Positions 30,568 through 37,382 of a DNA stretch of 37,382 nucleotides are shown here, in pieces. Both the position numbers and the translations under genes were made by a program. The notes below the pieces were generated by a model. That model was not told where the DNA came from. It saw nothing but the letters and a program-made list of their open reading frames with translations, and searched no databases. Numbering within the stretch: the first letter of the stretch is position 1; each line of letters opens with the position of its first letter. Source of the DNA: Bradyrhizobium sp. NAS96.2 (GTDB taxonomy: Bacteria; Pseudomonadota; Alphaproteobacteria; Rhizobiales; Xanthobacteraceae). Where the stretch lies: NCBI RefSeq assembly GCF_001908235.1, contig NZ_LGHK01000197.1, positions 1 to 37,382 on the forward strand. Direction: 5' to 3'.

Positions 30568-30718
30568 CGAACCATCGCAAGGTCCGGTGACGGCTGATGC
30601 GTTTTTCGCCAGTCCAGACAACCAACGTCGGATCGGCGAGGCCAAGTTGAACAAATTCAACCGATTGTGGCGGCGGCACTTCCCAAAATGGCTTGGCTTA
30701 TTTCGGGCGGGTGGCTAA
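30530..30718 (+). CDS. Possible 62-aa protein overlapping the GT87 start
   Basis: The second half reads like a real protein (ADAFFASPDNQRRIGEAKLN, then KFNRLWRRHFPKW, basic and amphipathic). The ATG at 30530 has no Shine-Dalgarno. Its end overlaps the first 50 bases of the GT87 frame in another register, which would allow translational coupling. It may be a separate small gene, or the displaced cytoplasmic N-terminus of the GT87 protein after a frameshift. Confidence 0.3.
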   Translation: MPLSRDRPGSAASEPSQGPVTADAFFASPDNQRRIGEAKLNKFNRLWRRHFPKWLGLFRAGG

Positions 30719-31938
30719 CAGCAAAGCGGGCGAAGCTATACCCCGCCGTATTCCTGATAGTTGGCGTACTTGTCTTCGTGGCCAATCTTTTAGCCGCTCG
30801 TGACGGCCTTGGCTTCTACGACAAGCCAATAGGTACGGACTTCTCGAGTTTTTGGACCGCTTCAAAATTCGTCCTGACGGGTAATGCGGCGGATGTGTAT
30901 CATCCGCTTCAGCATCATGCTGCCCAGACAAAGCTCTTTGGCAAAGAGGTCGAATACTTCGCATGGCTGTACCCACCAACGGCGCTTTTGATCGTGGCGC
31001 CATTGGGTCTGTTATCTTACTTGCCATCCCTCTTCTTATGGCTCGCCGCAACAGGAACGGCCTACGTAATTACAGTCAAGAAATTCATTCCCGCGTCATC
31101 AGAGGCGCTTGTTCCGATTTTGGGATTTCCAGCCACTCTTCTCAACGCAACCCACGGTCAAAACGGCTTTCTTTCGGTCGCGATCATTGGATCTGGCCTG
31201 CTTCTATCCGAGCGACGACCCGTTCTAGCGGGAGTCATTCTGGGATGTATGCTTTATAAGCCGCAATTCGCGCCCATGCTGGCTGTCGTAGTGCTAGCAC
31301 GCAAGAACTGGAAAACGGCCTTAGGCGCGGCGCTCAGCGTTGCAGCGCAGATTGTAGCAGCCACGCTGCTGTTCGGATCGGAGATTTGGTCCAACTTCCA
31401 ATCAATTCTTCCTATGACCAAGGCCATACTGGAAGAACAGATGATTGGCTTCGGCAAGATGCAGAGCGTGTTTGCCGCGGTGCGGCTCCTTGGTGCAGGG
31501 GTCAACCTGGCATACGCTGCGCAAGCAGCGGTCGCGACTGTCGCGGCGGCGCTACTGTGGCTCATCTGGCGCAGCAAAGCTTCGCTATTGTTGCGAGCTG
31601 GAGCTGCGGCCACCGCGATGCTGTTGAGCACTCCCTTTGTCTTGGACTACGACTTCGTACTTCTCGCACTGCCCATCGCAGCGCTGACAAATGAGGGATT
31701 GAAAACCGGCTTCCGGCCCTTTGAAAAGTCCGCACTCGCTGCGGCTTGGGTGCTGCCCGCGATCGCCAGGCTCGCGGGCATGTATTGTGGTATTCCGCTA
31801 AGCCCAGAAATCATCTTGCTTCTGTTGGTGTTGATTTGGATGAGATCATCTTCTTCCGACGCTCTAGCGGGCGGATCATCGTCGAACTCTAGCGCACCAG
31901 CGGAGCCGCGACCGCAAGCACCAGCGCAATCGCGCTGA
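30667..31938 (+). CDS. GT87-family (DUF2029) membrane glycosyltransferase
   Basis: This integral membrane protein of up to 423 aa has about ten hydrophobic segments. It matches the GT87 plan: after TM1 (AVFLIVGVLVFVANLLAA) comes a first extracytoplasmic loop with IGTDFSSFWTASKFVLTGNA and DVYHP, where GT-C enzymes carry the catalytic Asp. A later NATHGQNGFLSVAI and GCMLYKPQFAPM are also typical. Family members move a sugar, often mannose, from a polyprenyl-phosphate donor. The start is uncertain (GTG 30667 or ATG 30688; neither has a Shine-Dalgarno). Base composition is clearly less GC-rich than neighbouring genes, suggesting acquisition by transfer. The C-terminal 30 residues are Ser/Ala/Pro-rich. 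No other glycan gene adjoins it. Confidence 0.85.
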   Translation: MAAALPKMAWLISGGWLTAKRAKLYPAVFLIVGVLVFVANLLAARDGLGFYDKPIGTDFSSFWTASKFVLTGNAADVYHPLQHHAAQTKLFGKEVEYFAWLYPPTALLIVAPLGLLSYLPSLFLWLAATGTAYVITVKKFIPASSEALVPILGFPATLLNATHGQNGFLSVAIIGSGLLLSERRPVLAGVILGCMLYKPQFAPMLAVVVLARKNWKTALGAALSVAAQIVAATLLFGSEIWSNFQSILPMTKAILEEQMIGFGKMQSVFAAVRLLGAGVNLAYAAQAAVATVAAALLWLIWRSKASLLLRAGAAATAMLLSTPFVLDYDFVLLALPIAALTNEGLKTGFRPFEKSALAAAWVLPAIARLAGMYCGIPLSPEIILLLLVLIWMRSSSSDALAGGSSSNSSAPAEPRPQAPAQSR

Positions 31939-31980
31939 CCGCCAGCCGATGCGCCTTATGCTGGTTTCCTCTCCTCGCGA

Positions 31981-31997
31981 GGTTAACGACATCTTAA
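31981..31997. repeat. 17-bp direct repeat, right copy
   Basis: GGTTAACGACATCTTAA is 16/17 identical to the left copy at 30161-30177. It marks the right border of the lower-GC block and coincides with CtrA-type site 2. Confidence 0.85.
31983..31997. promoter_or_regulatory. CtrA-type site TTAA-N7-TTAA (site 2)
   Basis: On the minus strand it reads TTAAGATGTCGTTAAC, an exact TTAA-N7-TTAAC. It lies 173 bp upstream of the DUF2336 gene. Being distal, it may be secondary to site 3. Confidence 0.5.
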
Positions 31998-32084
31998 ATT
32001 GCCGATACGGACGGTTACGGATATGGCGCTGTGCCTTAATAGACACGCGCAAATTCGAGCATTCGCCTTCACGGCTTGTTTTCC

Positions 32085-32099
32085 TTAACTGCGTCTTAA
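32085..32099. promoter_or_regulatory. CtrA-type site TTAA-N7-TTAA (site 3)
   Basis: TTAACTGCGTCTTAA has the correct half-sites and 7-base spacer. It lies 71 bp upstream of the DUF2336 ATG, almost the same distance as site 1 from the 64-aa gene, consistent with a promoter-proximal activator site. Confidence 0.5.
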
Positions 32100-32169
32100 A
32101 ACAGCCTGCGTAGGCTCGCTGCCACAAGGTTTTCAAACCGAATCTTACTGGCAAGTCGCGTACGCCGAG

Positions 32170-33135
32170 ATGAGCGCAGCTCCGCTATTTCCTGGTTTCG
32201 ATGGGTTGATGACGCTCTCCCGTCGCGAGGGCGTCGACATCCGCCCCACTCTGCTGCGCGTCCTGACCGACCTCTATGTGCAGGCCAGCGCACACTCCGC
32301 CGATGAAGAGCGCCAGTTCGTCGAGCTGACGTCGCGCCTGATCGACGAGGTCGACGACGCGACCCGCGCCGCGGTCCGCGCGCGGCTTGCGATCTATCCG
32401 GCAACGCCCGCCCGAATCATGGACAAGCTCGGCCTACGGCGCGCCGGTCCGGACCAGCCGATGCCGCCTGCCGCACCGATAGCCCCGCCCGCAGTGCCGC
32501 CGGCGAGGATTCCGACCGAGGCCGAGCAGCGGATGGCGGCGAGCCTCGCGATGCGGCCGAACGATGCCGCCGAAATCTCCGACATGTTCTTTGCCGCCAG
32601 TGCCAAGGAACGCGCGCAGATCCTGCACAATCTGCAGGAAACGCCGCTGAAGGCCGCGGCACGGATTCCAGCCGCCCGCGCCGCGCGCGCGATCCATATC
32701 CTGGAGATGGCGGCGTTTGCCGAGGACCTCGACAACTTCACGCTTGAACTCGGCGAAGCGCTGATCCTGCCGTCGCGGATCGCCGCCGACGTCGTCAACG
32801 ATCCCGGCGGCGAGCCGCTCGCGTGCGCGATGCGGGCGCTCGACGTGTCGAGCGCCGCCTTTCAGCGCATCCTGATGTTCCTCAATCCGGAAGCCGGCTC
32901 GTCGGTCAACTATGTCTACCGGCTGTCGCGGCTCTATGATCGCCTCAGCGAGCGCTCGGCGCTGGTGATGCTGGCGGCCTGGCGCGGCTCGACCATGGCG
33001 GTGGCCCGCAACAAGTATCGCTCGTCGCTCTATGACGATGAGCGTCATCGCGTCCGCGCAGCGTCGCCGCAGACGCGACCGGCGGTGCAGCCCGGCAGCG
33101 CGCCCGCCATTCGCAATCAGAAATCCGGAAGCTAA
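32170..33135 (+). CDS. DUF2336 protein
   Basis: This 321-aa soluble, alpha-helical protein belongs to the alphaproteobacterial DUF2336 family, whose molecular function is not established. The N-terminal region (LFPGFDGLMTLSRREGVDIR, then DEERQFVELTSRLIDEVD) is the conserved helical part. A Pro/Ala linker lies at about 95-115. The second helical region (AAEISDMFFAASAKERAQIL, then AFQRILMFLNPEAGSSVNYVYRLSRLYDRLS) follows, and the last 35 residues look disordered. The repeated helical pairs recall HEAT-like arrays. Two CtrA-type sites precede it, suggesting cell-cycle or motility-linked expression. It converges on the Old Yellow Enzyme gene. Confidence 0.82.
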   Translation: MSAAPLFPGFDGLMTLSRREGVDIRPTLLRVLTDLYVQASAHSADEERQFVELTSRLIDEVDDATRAAVRARLAIYPATPARIMDKLGLRRAGPDQPMPPAAPIAPPAVPPARIPTEAEQRMAASLAMRPNDAAEISDMFFAASAKERAQILHNLQETPLKAAARIPAARAARAIHILEMAAFAEDLDNFTLELGEALILPSRIAADVVNDPGGEPLACAMRALDVSSAAFQRILMFLNPEAGSSVNYVYRLSRLYDRLSERSALVMLAAWRGSTMAVARNKYRSSLYDDERHRVRAASPQTRPAVQPGSAPAIRNQKSGS

Positions 33136-33227
33136 GGCGCGACCATCGCGTTCTAGCTTTATTGGGGCATGCGTGGACTCGCTGGCGCGGCAAGCTCGTC
33201 GTGGCGCCCTGCCGCCCGCCCCGCCGA

Positions 33228-34334
33228 TTAACTCAGGGTGGCGAACGCGGCCGGCGTGAACTCGGCGATCTCGCGACCTTGCCGTACTTTCTCAAGCCAG
33301 GCGGCATCCTGCAGCAACGCGCGTCCGACCGCGACCAGGTCGAACTCGCCGCGTTCGAGCCGCCTGAGCAGTCCATCCAGCGGCGTGGATTGGGCGGTCT
33401 CGCCCGCCAAGGATGCGTAGACGTCGCCAGACAGGCCGACAGCGCCAACGGTTATCGCGGTGACCCCCGTGAGCTTCTTCGCCCAGCCGGCAAGGTTCAG
33501 CTCCCGATCGATCTCAGGGAAAGCGGGCTGCCAGAACTTTGGCTGCGAGAGGTGGAAGGCATCCGCTCCGGCGTCGACAAGGACGGAGAGCCATTGTTCC
33601 AGCGCCTTCGGCGTCGCGGCCAGCCGTGCACTGAAGTCTTTCGGCTTCCATTGTGAAAGGCGGAGAATCACCGGGAAGCCCGAGGTCACCACCGACCGGA
33701 TTGCGTTCAGAATCTCGACCACGAAGCGAGAACGCTCGACGAGCGTCGAGCCACCGTATTCGTCGTCGCGCAAGTTGAGATGGTCGTAGAAGAACTGATT
33801 GATGAGATAGCCGTGCGCGCCCATCAGCTCTATGCCGTCGAAGCCGAGCCGCTCGGCATCCATTGCTGCCTTCGCGAACGCGTCGATGATGTCGGCCACG
33901 TCGGCCTCGCTCATCGGCTGATTGACGCGCTCGCCTGTCACTGAAAGCCCCGAGGGACTTTCATAGGGCGCCGGCGGTGTCCAGTCCGGTACCGCGTTCG
34001 AGAGCTTATGCCCCACATGAACCAGTTGCGGCGCGATGCGCCCACCTGCCGCGTGAACCTCGTCCACCACTTTCTTCCAGCCGGCGAGCGCCGTCTCGCC
34101 GTGGAAGCGGGGCATATCGGGCTCGTTGAGCGCGGCCGGGCGACCGACCCCTGTCGCCTCGGTGATGATGAGACCGACGCCGCTCTCTGCGCGGCGGCGA
34201 TAATAGGCGGCGACCTCGGCGCTGGGTACGCCGCCCGGAGACATGGACCGCGTCATCGGAGCCATCACGACGCGGTTCGGCAGGTCGAGCGCGTTCAGGC
34301 GGTAGGATCTGAACAGGACGTCAAGACTGGACAT
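33228..34334 (-). CDS. Old Yellow Enzyme family alkene reductase
   Basis: This FMN-dependent NAD(P)H:flavin oxidoreductase of 368 aa would reduce electron-poor C=C bonds. FMN-binding and barrel motifs are visible: APMTR at 25-29, QLVHVGH at 103-109, GAHGYLINQF at 172-181 and DEYGGS at 191-196, and VGRAL near 342-346. In the active site the family carries a His-x-x-His/Asn pair followed by Gly-Tyr; here the first His is Met171 (ELMGAHGY) while His174 and Tyr176 are kept. That could change how the substrate carbonyl or nitro group is held. The ATG at 34334 has only a GGAA-type Shine-Dalgarno. No regulator adjoins it. Confidence 0.9.
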   Translation of the reverse strand: MSSLDVLFRSYRLNALDLPNRVVMAPMTRSMSPGGVPSAEVAAYYRRRAESGVGLIITEATGVGRPAALNEPDMPRFHGETALAGWKKVVDEVHAAGGRIAPQLVHVGHKLSNAVPDWTPPAPYESPSGLSVTGERVNQPMSEADVADIIDAFAKAAMDAERLGFDGIELMGAHGYLINQFFYDHLNLRDDEYGGSTLVERSRFVVEILNAIRSVVTSGFPVILRLSQWKPKDFSARLAATPKALEQWLSVLVDAGADAFHLSQPKFWQPAFPEIDRELNLAGWAKKLTGVTAITVGAVGLSGDVYASLAGETAQSTPLDGLLRRLERGEFDLVAVGRALLQDAAWLEKVRQGREIAEFTPAAFATLS

Positions 34335-34843
34335 GGGATGTTCCGGGGCGCGAGAGACAGTCGACCAAAGTGCATTGATGCAAGCTGTCGTCAGGCGTTT
34401 CGCTAGTTTGGTTATCAGAGTTGCGCTGGCTAACCATCACGACGGTCGCTCTCTCTGCCGCGAAGCGCTTCGACGCCGCGAGACAAAGGCCGCTTGCGTG
34501 ACGATTGCTATCCGCGCTTGCAGTCTGCCCATCGATCCTGTCCTTTCTCGCGCGTCGAGGCTGGCGGCATCACGCGGATGCGCTCACCGGCTGAGCCCTG
34601 GCAGCGTACCTAGGGTCGCGGACTGCCGAACGGGACTGCGCAATGCTCGACAACGGCTGTGCATCGGCGCACCACTCCGACCGGCCGCGCTTCGCCTGGC
34701 CACGCCGCCGCGGTCTCGGGAGCTCGGCGGTCGTGTCCGGATCTGGTCCGACCGCGAGGTCGTTGAATGTCGGGATTTGCGCGGCCGTTGTGGAGCAAGC
34801 GGACATCAAATGCGCTTGCTTCCCAAGCAGCCGAGGTTGCGCC
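34335..34843. other. Interval without recognisable gene
   Basis: I find no frame here with Shine-Dalgarno and protein-like translation. Close to the reductase start are small inverted repeats, TGCA-TTGA-TGCA at 34373-34384 and TGGTTA/TAACCA at 34409-34436, which are candidate operator sites for that gene. The remaining 400 bases may be decayed sequence. Confidence 0.45.
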
Positions 34844-35188
34844 CTAGCTCTTCGCCAGATCGAGGAAGTGCCGCCCGGCACGGTCCTCGGTCTCGACGAT
34901 CCAGGCATCGGGATCGAAGCGCAGCTCCTTGGTCAATCGCTCCTCGACCGACGGCTCGGACACCGGCTGCGGCGCCGTCGGCACGAACAGCCGCTCGACC
35001 GGGCGGCTGTCGTCATAGACCGTCTGCGGCGCCGGCGCGTACAGCATCGCGTTGCCGTCCATCAGCGCCACCTTGACGAACACGGCACCCGCCTCTTCTG
35101 CGCCCTTCTTGCGGACCGCGCCGAACACGCCTTCGGTCTGGCAGCGGCGCAGATAGGCCGCAACCCAAATACTGGTTTTCAATCGCAT
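34844..35188 (-). CDS. DUF1491 protein
   Basis: This 114-aa protein of the alphaproteobacterial DUF1491 family has no known function. The ATG at 35188 gives the family-typical start MRLKTSIWVAAYLRRCQTEG and is preceded by AGGTCGG; the longer frame to 35359 reads as non-coding. The conserved parts are GAVFVKVALMDGNAMLYAPA near 37-56 and ERLTKELRFDPDAWIVETED near 83-102, an alpha/beta layout. It has no signal peptide, so it is cytoplasmic. It stands alone between the 509-base gap and the divergent ankyrin gene. Confidence 0.85.
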   Translation of the reverse strand: MRLKTSIWVAAYLRRCQTEGVFGAVRKKGAEEAGAVFVKVALMDGNAMLYAPAPQTVYDDSRPVERLFVPTAPQPVSEPSVEERLTKELRFDPDAWIVETEDRAGRHFLDLAKS

Positions 35189-35291
35189 GCGCCGACCTAT
35201 AGGCCAGCGGCGCGGCCACGTCCAATCGTCATGGATGTCGTCGCGCTGCGCGGGTTGACCGACACAATCGTCGCTCATATCCTTGGAATTG

Positions 35292-35342
35292 CGGTGCAAG
35301 CCGCGCCCGGGTCCACGGGAAGGGTTGAACCCACTTGCACCG
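35292..35342. promoter_or_regulatory. 9-bp inverted repeat upstream of the ankyrin gene
   Basis: CGGTGCAAG at 35292-35300 is the perfect reverse complement of CTTGCACCG at 35334-35342, with a GC-rich 33-base interior that can itself fold. It ends 70 bp before the ankyrin ATG and could be an operator or leader hairpin. Confidence 0.35.
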
Positions 35343-35412
35343 AATACGCGGCCAACCAAGCCTTTGTGCAGCCGGTTTTGTGGACCATCGGCGATGATGC
35401 ACGGAGGTTGCC

Positions 35413-37056
35413 ATGAACCGATCGCCCGCGCGATTGAATCTCGAACATCTGAAGAAGCAGGCCAAGGAGCTCATCCGCCTTTACCGGCGGCAGGCACCCG
35501 AAGCTTACGCCCGTTTCCGGCATGCGCTCCCGGCTGCGGCCGGGCGCAGCGATGCGCAAATCGCTGCACTCGATCTGCGCCTGCACGATGCGCAGTCCTG
35601 CGTCGCGCGTGACCTCGGCTTCGCCTCGTGGCCGGACCTGCGGCGCTATGTCGAAGCCCAATTGCCGCCAGGCAAGAGCAAGGCCGACCGTGTGCGGCGA
35701 TGGCTGCAGCTGGTCTATGCCGCTGACGTCGCCGGCACCAGCGATCGCGCCAATCCGCGCGTCGCGATGCGGATGCTTGCCGAGGATCCCGGACTTGTCG
35801 CCGATGATCCCTATCTCGCCTGCGCCATCGGCGATGAGGGCACGGTCCAGCGCACGGCGACCAATGATCCCACATGGGTCAACCGTCCCGGCGGGCCCCT
35901 AAAACTGCCGCCGCTGGTCGCGGTCACGCATTCCAGCCTGCTGCAGACTCCGGAGTTTCAAGCGCGGCTGCATCGCTGCGCGCGCCTGCTGCTGCAGGCC
36001 GGCGCCGATCCCGACCAACACATCAGCAGCCGCTGGCCGCCCGGATCGCTCGAGGCGCCCGATGACAGCAATCCGCTGTCCGCACTGTATGGCGCCGCCG
36101 GGCAAAACCACGATCTCGAGTTGACCAGGCTGTTGCTCGAAGCGGGCGCCAATCCGAACGACAATGAATCGCTGTACCACTCACTGGAGGGCTCCGTGAC
36201 GACTGGCGTGCTGCTCGAACATGGCGCCCGGATCGCCGGCACGAACGCGATGTACAAGGTGCTCGATGACGAGAACGTCGCGGCGCTCGAATTGCTGCTG
36301 CGTCACGGCGGCAATCCGAACGAACCCGCACGCAACGCGCCGCTGACCGATTGCGGCTCGCCCTTGATGTGGGCGATCCGGCGGCGGCGATCGCCAAGAT
36401 GCATCGCGACACTGCTCGACGCCGGCGCGGATCCGCGCATCACGACGCCGGACGGACTGAGCGCCTACCGCTACGCGTTGCAGTTCGGCCTGACTGAAGT
36501 CGCCGGGTTGCTGCGCGAGCGCACCGGCGACGAGACGCTTGCCGACGACGAGCGATTCGTCGCGGCGTGCGCGAGCGGCAACGAGAGCGAGGCGCACCGG
36601 ATCCAGGCCAGCCGGCCCGATTTCCCAGCTTCGCTTTCACCACAGCAGCACCGGCTGCTGCCCGAGCTCGCCGCGGCAGGCGGCGACGATGCGGTGCGGC
36701 TGATGGTCAAGCTCGGCTGGCCCATCGCGGTGCGCGGCGGCGATTGGGATGCGTCCGCGCTCAATCACGCGGTATTCCGCGGCAATGCCGGGCTGACGCG
36801 CTTTCTGCTCGAGCAAGGCGCAGAGTGGACCGAACAGCACGGCTTTGGCGACAACGCCTCCGGCTCGCTGTCATGGGCCTCCTGCAATGAGCCGGTCAGC
36901 GGCGGCGATTGGGTGGGCTGCGCACAGGCGCTGCTCGATCACGGCATGCCGCACGCCACACCGGATCGCGACGATCCGGAATGGGTGCTGCTGGCCGGCC
37001 GCAAGAAGCTGTTCTCGGACGAGGTCAGGGACGTGCTGCTGGGCGAAGCCGCCTGA
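35413..37056 (+). CDS. Ankyrin-repeat protein with helical N-terminal module
   Basis: This 547-aa soluble protein starts at an ATG with GGAGG 6 bases upstream. Residues 1-85 form a helical module (LNLEHLKKQAKELIRLYRRQ, later LHDAQSCVARDLGFASWPDL) that I recall preceding ankyrin repeats in other bacterial proteins. Ankyrin-type units follow, recognisable by LLLQAGADPD (about 195-205), LTRLLLEAGANPN (236-248), GVLLEHGARI, ALELLLRHGGNPN, IATLLDAGADPRITTPDGLS (335-355), LTRFLLEQGAEW (about 457-468) and AQALLDHGMPHAT. Several repeats are degenerate. No signal peptide or enzyme domain is seen, so it probably binds partner proteins in the cytoplasm. It is a single gene with its own promoter region. 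Confidence 0.88.
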   Translation: MNRSPARLNLEHLKKQAKELIRLYRRQAPEAYARFRHALPAAAGRSDAQIAALDLRLHDAQSCVARDLGFASWPDLRRYVEAQLPPGKSKADRVRRWLQLVYAADVAGTSDRANPRVAMRMLAEDPGLVADDPYLACAIGDEGTVQRTATNDPTWVNRPGGPLKLPPLVAVTHSSLLQTPEFQARLHRCARLLLQAGADPDQHISSRWPPGSLEAPDDSNPLSALYGAAGQNHDLELTRLLLEAGANPNDNESLYHSLEGSVTTGVLLEHGARIAGTNAMYKVLDDENVAALELLLRHGGNPNEPARNAPLTDCGSPLMWAIRRRRSPRCIATLLDAGADPRITTPDGLSAYRYALQFGLTEVAGLLRERTGDETLADDERFVAACASGNESEAHRIQASRPDFPASLSPQQHRLLPELAAAGGDDAVRLMVKLGWPIAVRGGDWDASALNHAVFRGNAGLTRFLLEQGAEWTEQHGFGDNASGSLSWASCNEPVSGGDWVGCAQALLDHGMPHATPDRDDPEWVLLAGRKKLFSDEVRDVLLGEAA

Positions 37057-37083
37057 CGCACGTCAATGTGTCGGATGCGAAAT

Positions 37084-37103
37084 GGCCGGGATCAAGCCCG
37101 GCC
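37084..37103. terminator. Bidirectional hairpin between convergent genes
   Basis: GGCCGGG at 37084-37090 pairs perfectly with CCCGGCC at 37097-37103 around a 6-base ATCAAG loop. It sits in the 52-bp gap between converging stop codons. There is no T-tract, but the position and strength suit transcript ending for both genes; this short palindrome type is also dispersed in related genomes. Confidence 0.6.
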
Positions 37104-37108
37104 AAGCA

Positions 37109-37382
37109 CTAGTCGATCGAATGCCCGATCATGGTGCCGAGCTCGCGCACCAGACGATCGGACATCTGCCCGGTCACCGGCAGCTTGCGGGCGCGCTCGA
37201 ACTTCGCGATCGCGTGCTGGGTGTCGGCGCCGATTGTGCCGGTCGGCTTGAGCTGGCCATAGCCATATTCGGTCAGTGTCCGCTGGACCGCAGCGATGCG
37301 TTTGCCGGCCGGGCTCAGATGCTGGGTCGGGATCGGCGCCGGCGGACGCACGACGCTGGACGGCGCGGCAGCCGGGGCCGGT
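37109..37382 (-). CDS. Peptidoglycan-binding domain protein (5' end outside window)
   Basis: The frame is open through the right edge, so the N-terminus is missing; 90 codons are visible. The sequence begins with an Ala/Pro-rich linker (PAPAAAPSSVV) and then has a PG_binding_1-like domain of about 65 residues: RIAAVQRTLTEYGYGQLKPT, GTIGADTQHAIAKFERARKL, PVTGQMSDRLVRELGTM, with the D/G-T-x-x-A-I-x-x-F pattern of the family. The domain is at the very C-terminus. Such proteins are usually anchored or secreted and bind cell-wall peptidoglycan. The catalytic or membrane part, if any, lies outside the window. Confidence 0.8.
   Translation of the reverse strand, partial: PAPAAAPSSVVRPPAPIPTQHLSPAGKRIAAVQRTLTEYGYGQLKPTGTIGADTQHAIAKFERARKLPVTGQMSDRLVRELGTMIGHSID

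Overview
The window looks like a chromosomal segment of a high-GC alphaproteobacterium, most likely Bradyrhizobium or a close relative in the Nitrobacteraceae. The reasons are the strong G/C bias at third codon positions, several small proteins of a kind I associate with that genus, palindromic repeats of the types typical there, and the gene families present (Ku, stacked Liv-type transporters, Flp pilin, DUF2336, DUF1491, YcgN). I see no rRNA, tRNA, CRISPR array or intact insertion sequence. All calls come from reading the sequence; no database search was run.

Layout. (1) 1-7.8 kb is the edge of a polysaccharide locus: a TPR-like protein cut by the window edge, a polyprenyl-phosphate sugar-1-phosphate transferase, a UDP-glucuronate 4-epimerase-like enzyme, and many small proteins. 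Three of the small ones (2426-2800, 3467-3655, 3842-4051) share a zipper resembling that of IS3-family OrfA. (2) 7.8-10.3 kb has small membrane proteins, one with a probable frameshift in an A8 run, then the NHEJ protein Ku and an orphan Flp pilin. (3) 10.4-13.4 kb has a thiamine-diphosphate enzyme and an NDH-2-like flavoprotein. (4) 13.5-19.4 kb is a complete branched-chain-amino-acid-type ABC operon on the minus strand: binding protein A, LivH, LivM, a single polypeptide fusing the LivG and LivF ATPases, and a second, closely similar binding protein B. (5) 19.4-26 kb has REP-like palindromes, a DHA2 drug exporter, a YcgN cysteine-cluster protein, and a coupled operon of a class A penicillin-binding protein with split DUF1214 and DUF1254 proteins. 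(6) 26-29.1 kb has a LuxR-type regulator and a divergent metallo-hydrolase/LysR pair sharing a clear palindromic operator. (7) 29.1-33.1 kb has a lipoprotein and a 64-aa protein on one side and a DUF2336 protein on the other. Between them is a block of visibly lower GC carrying a GT87 glycosyltransferase. All three TTAA-N7-TTAA (CtrA-type) sites I found in the window lie here, and two of them are near-identical 17-bp direct repeats flanking the low-GC block. (8) 33.2-37.4 kb has an Old Yellow Enzyme with an altered substrate-binding position, a DUF1491 protein, an ankyrin-repeat protein and a partial peptidoglycan-binding protein.

The strongest candidates for something new are the putative CtrA-controlled DUF2336/lipoprotein units split by a low-GC insertion, the fused LivG-LivF ATPase with a degenerate first signature motif serving two binding proteins, and the cluster of solo OrfA-type zipper proteins beside polysaccharide genes.
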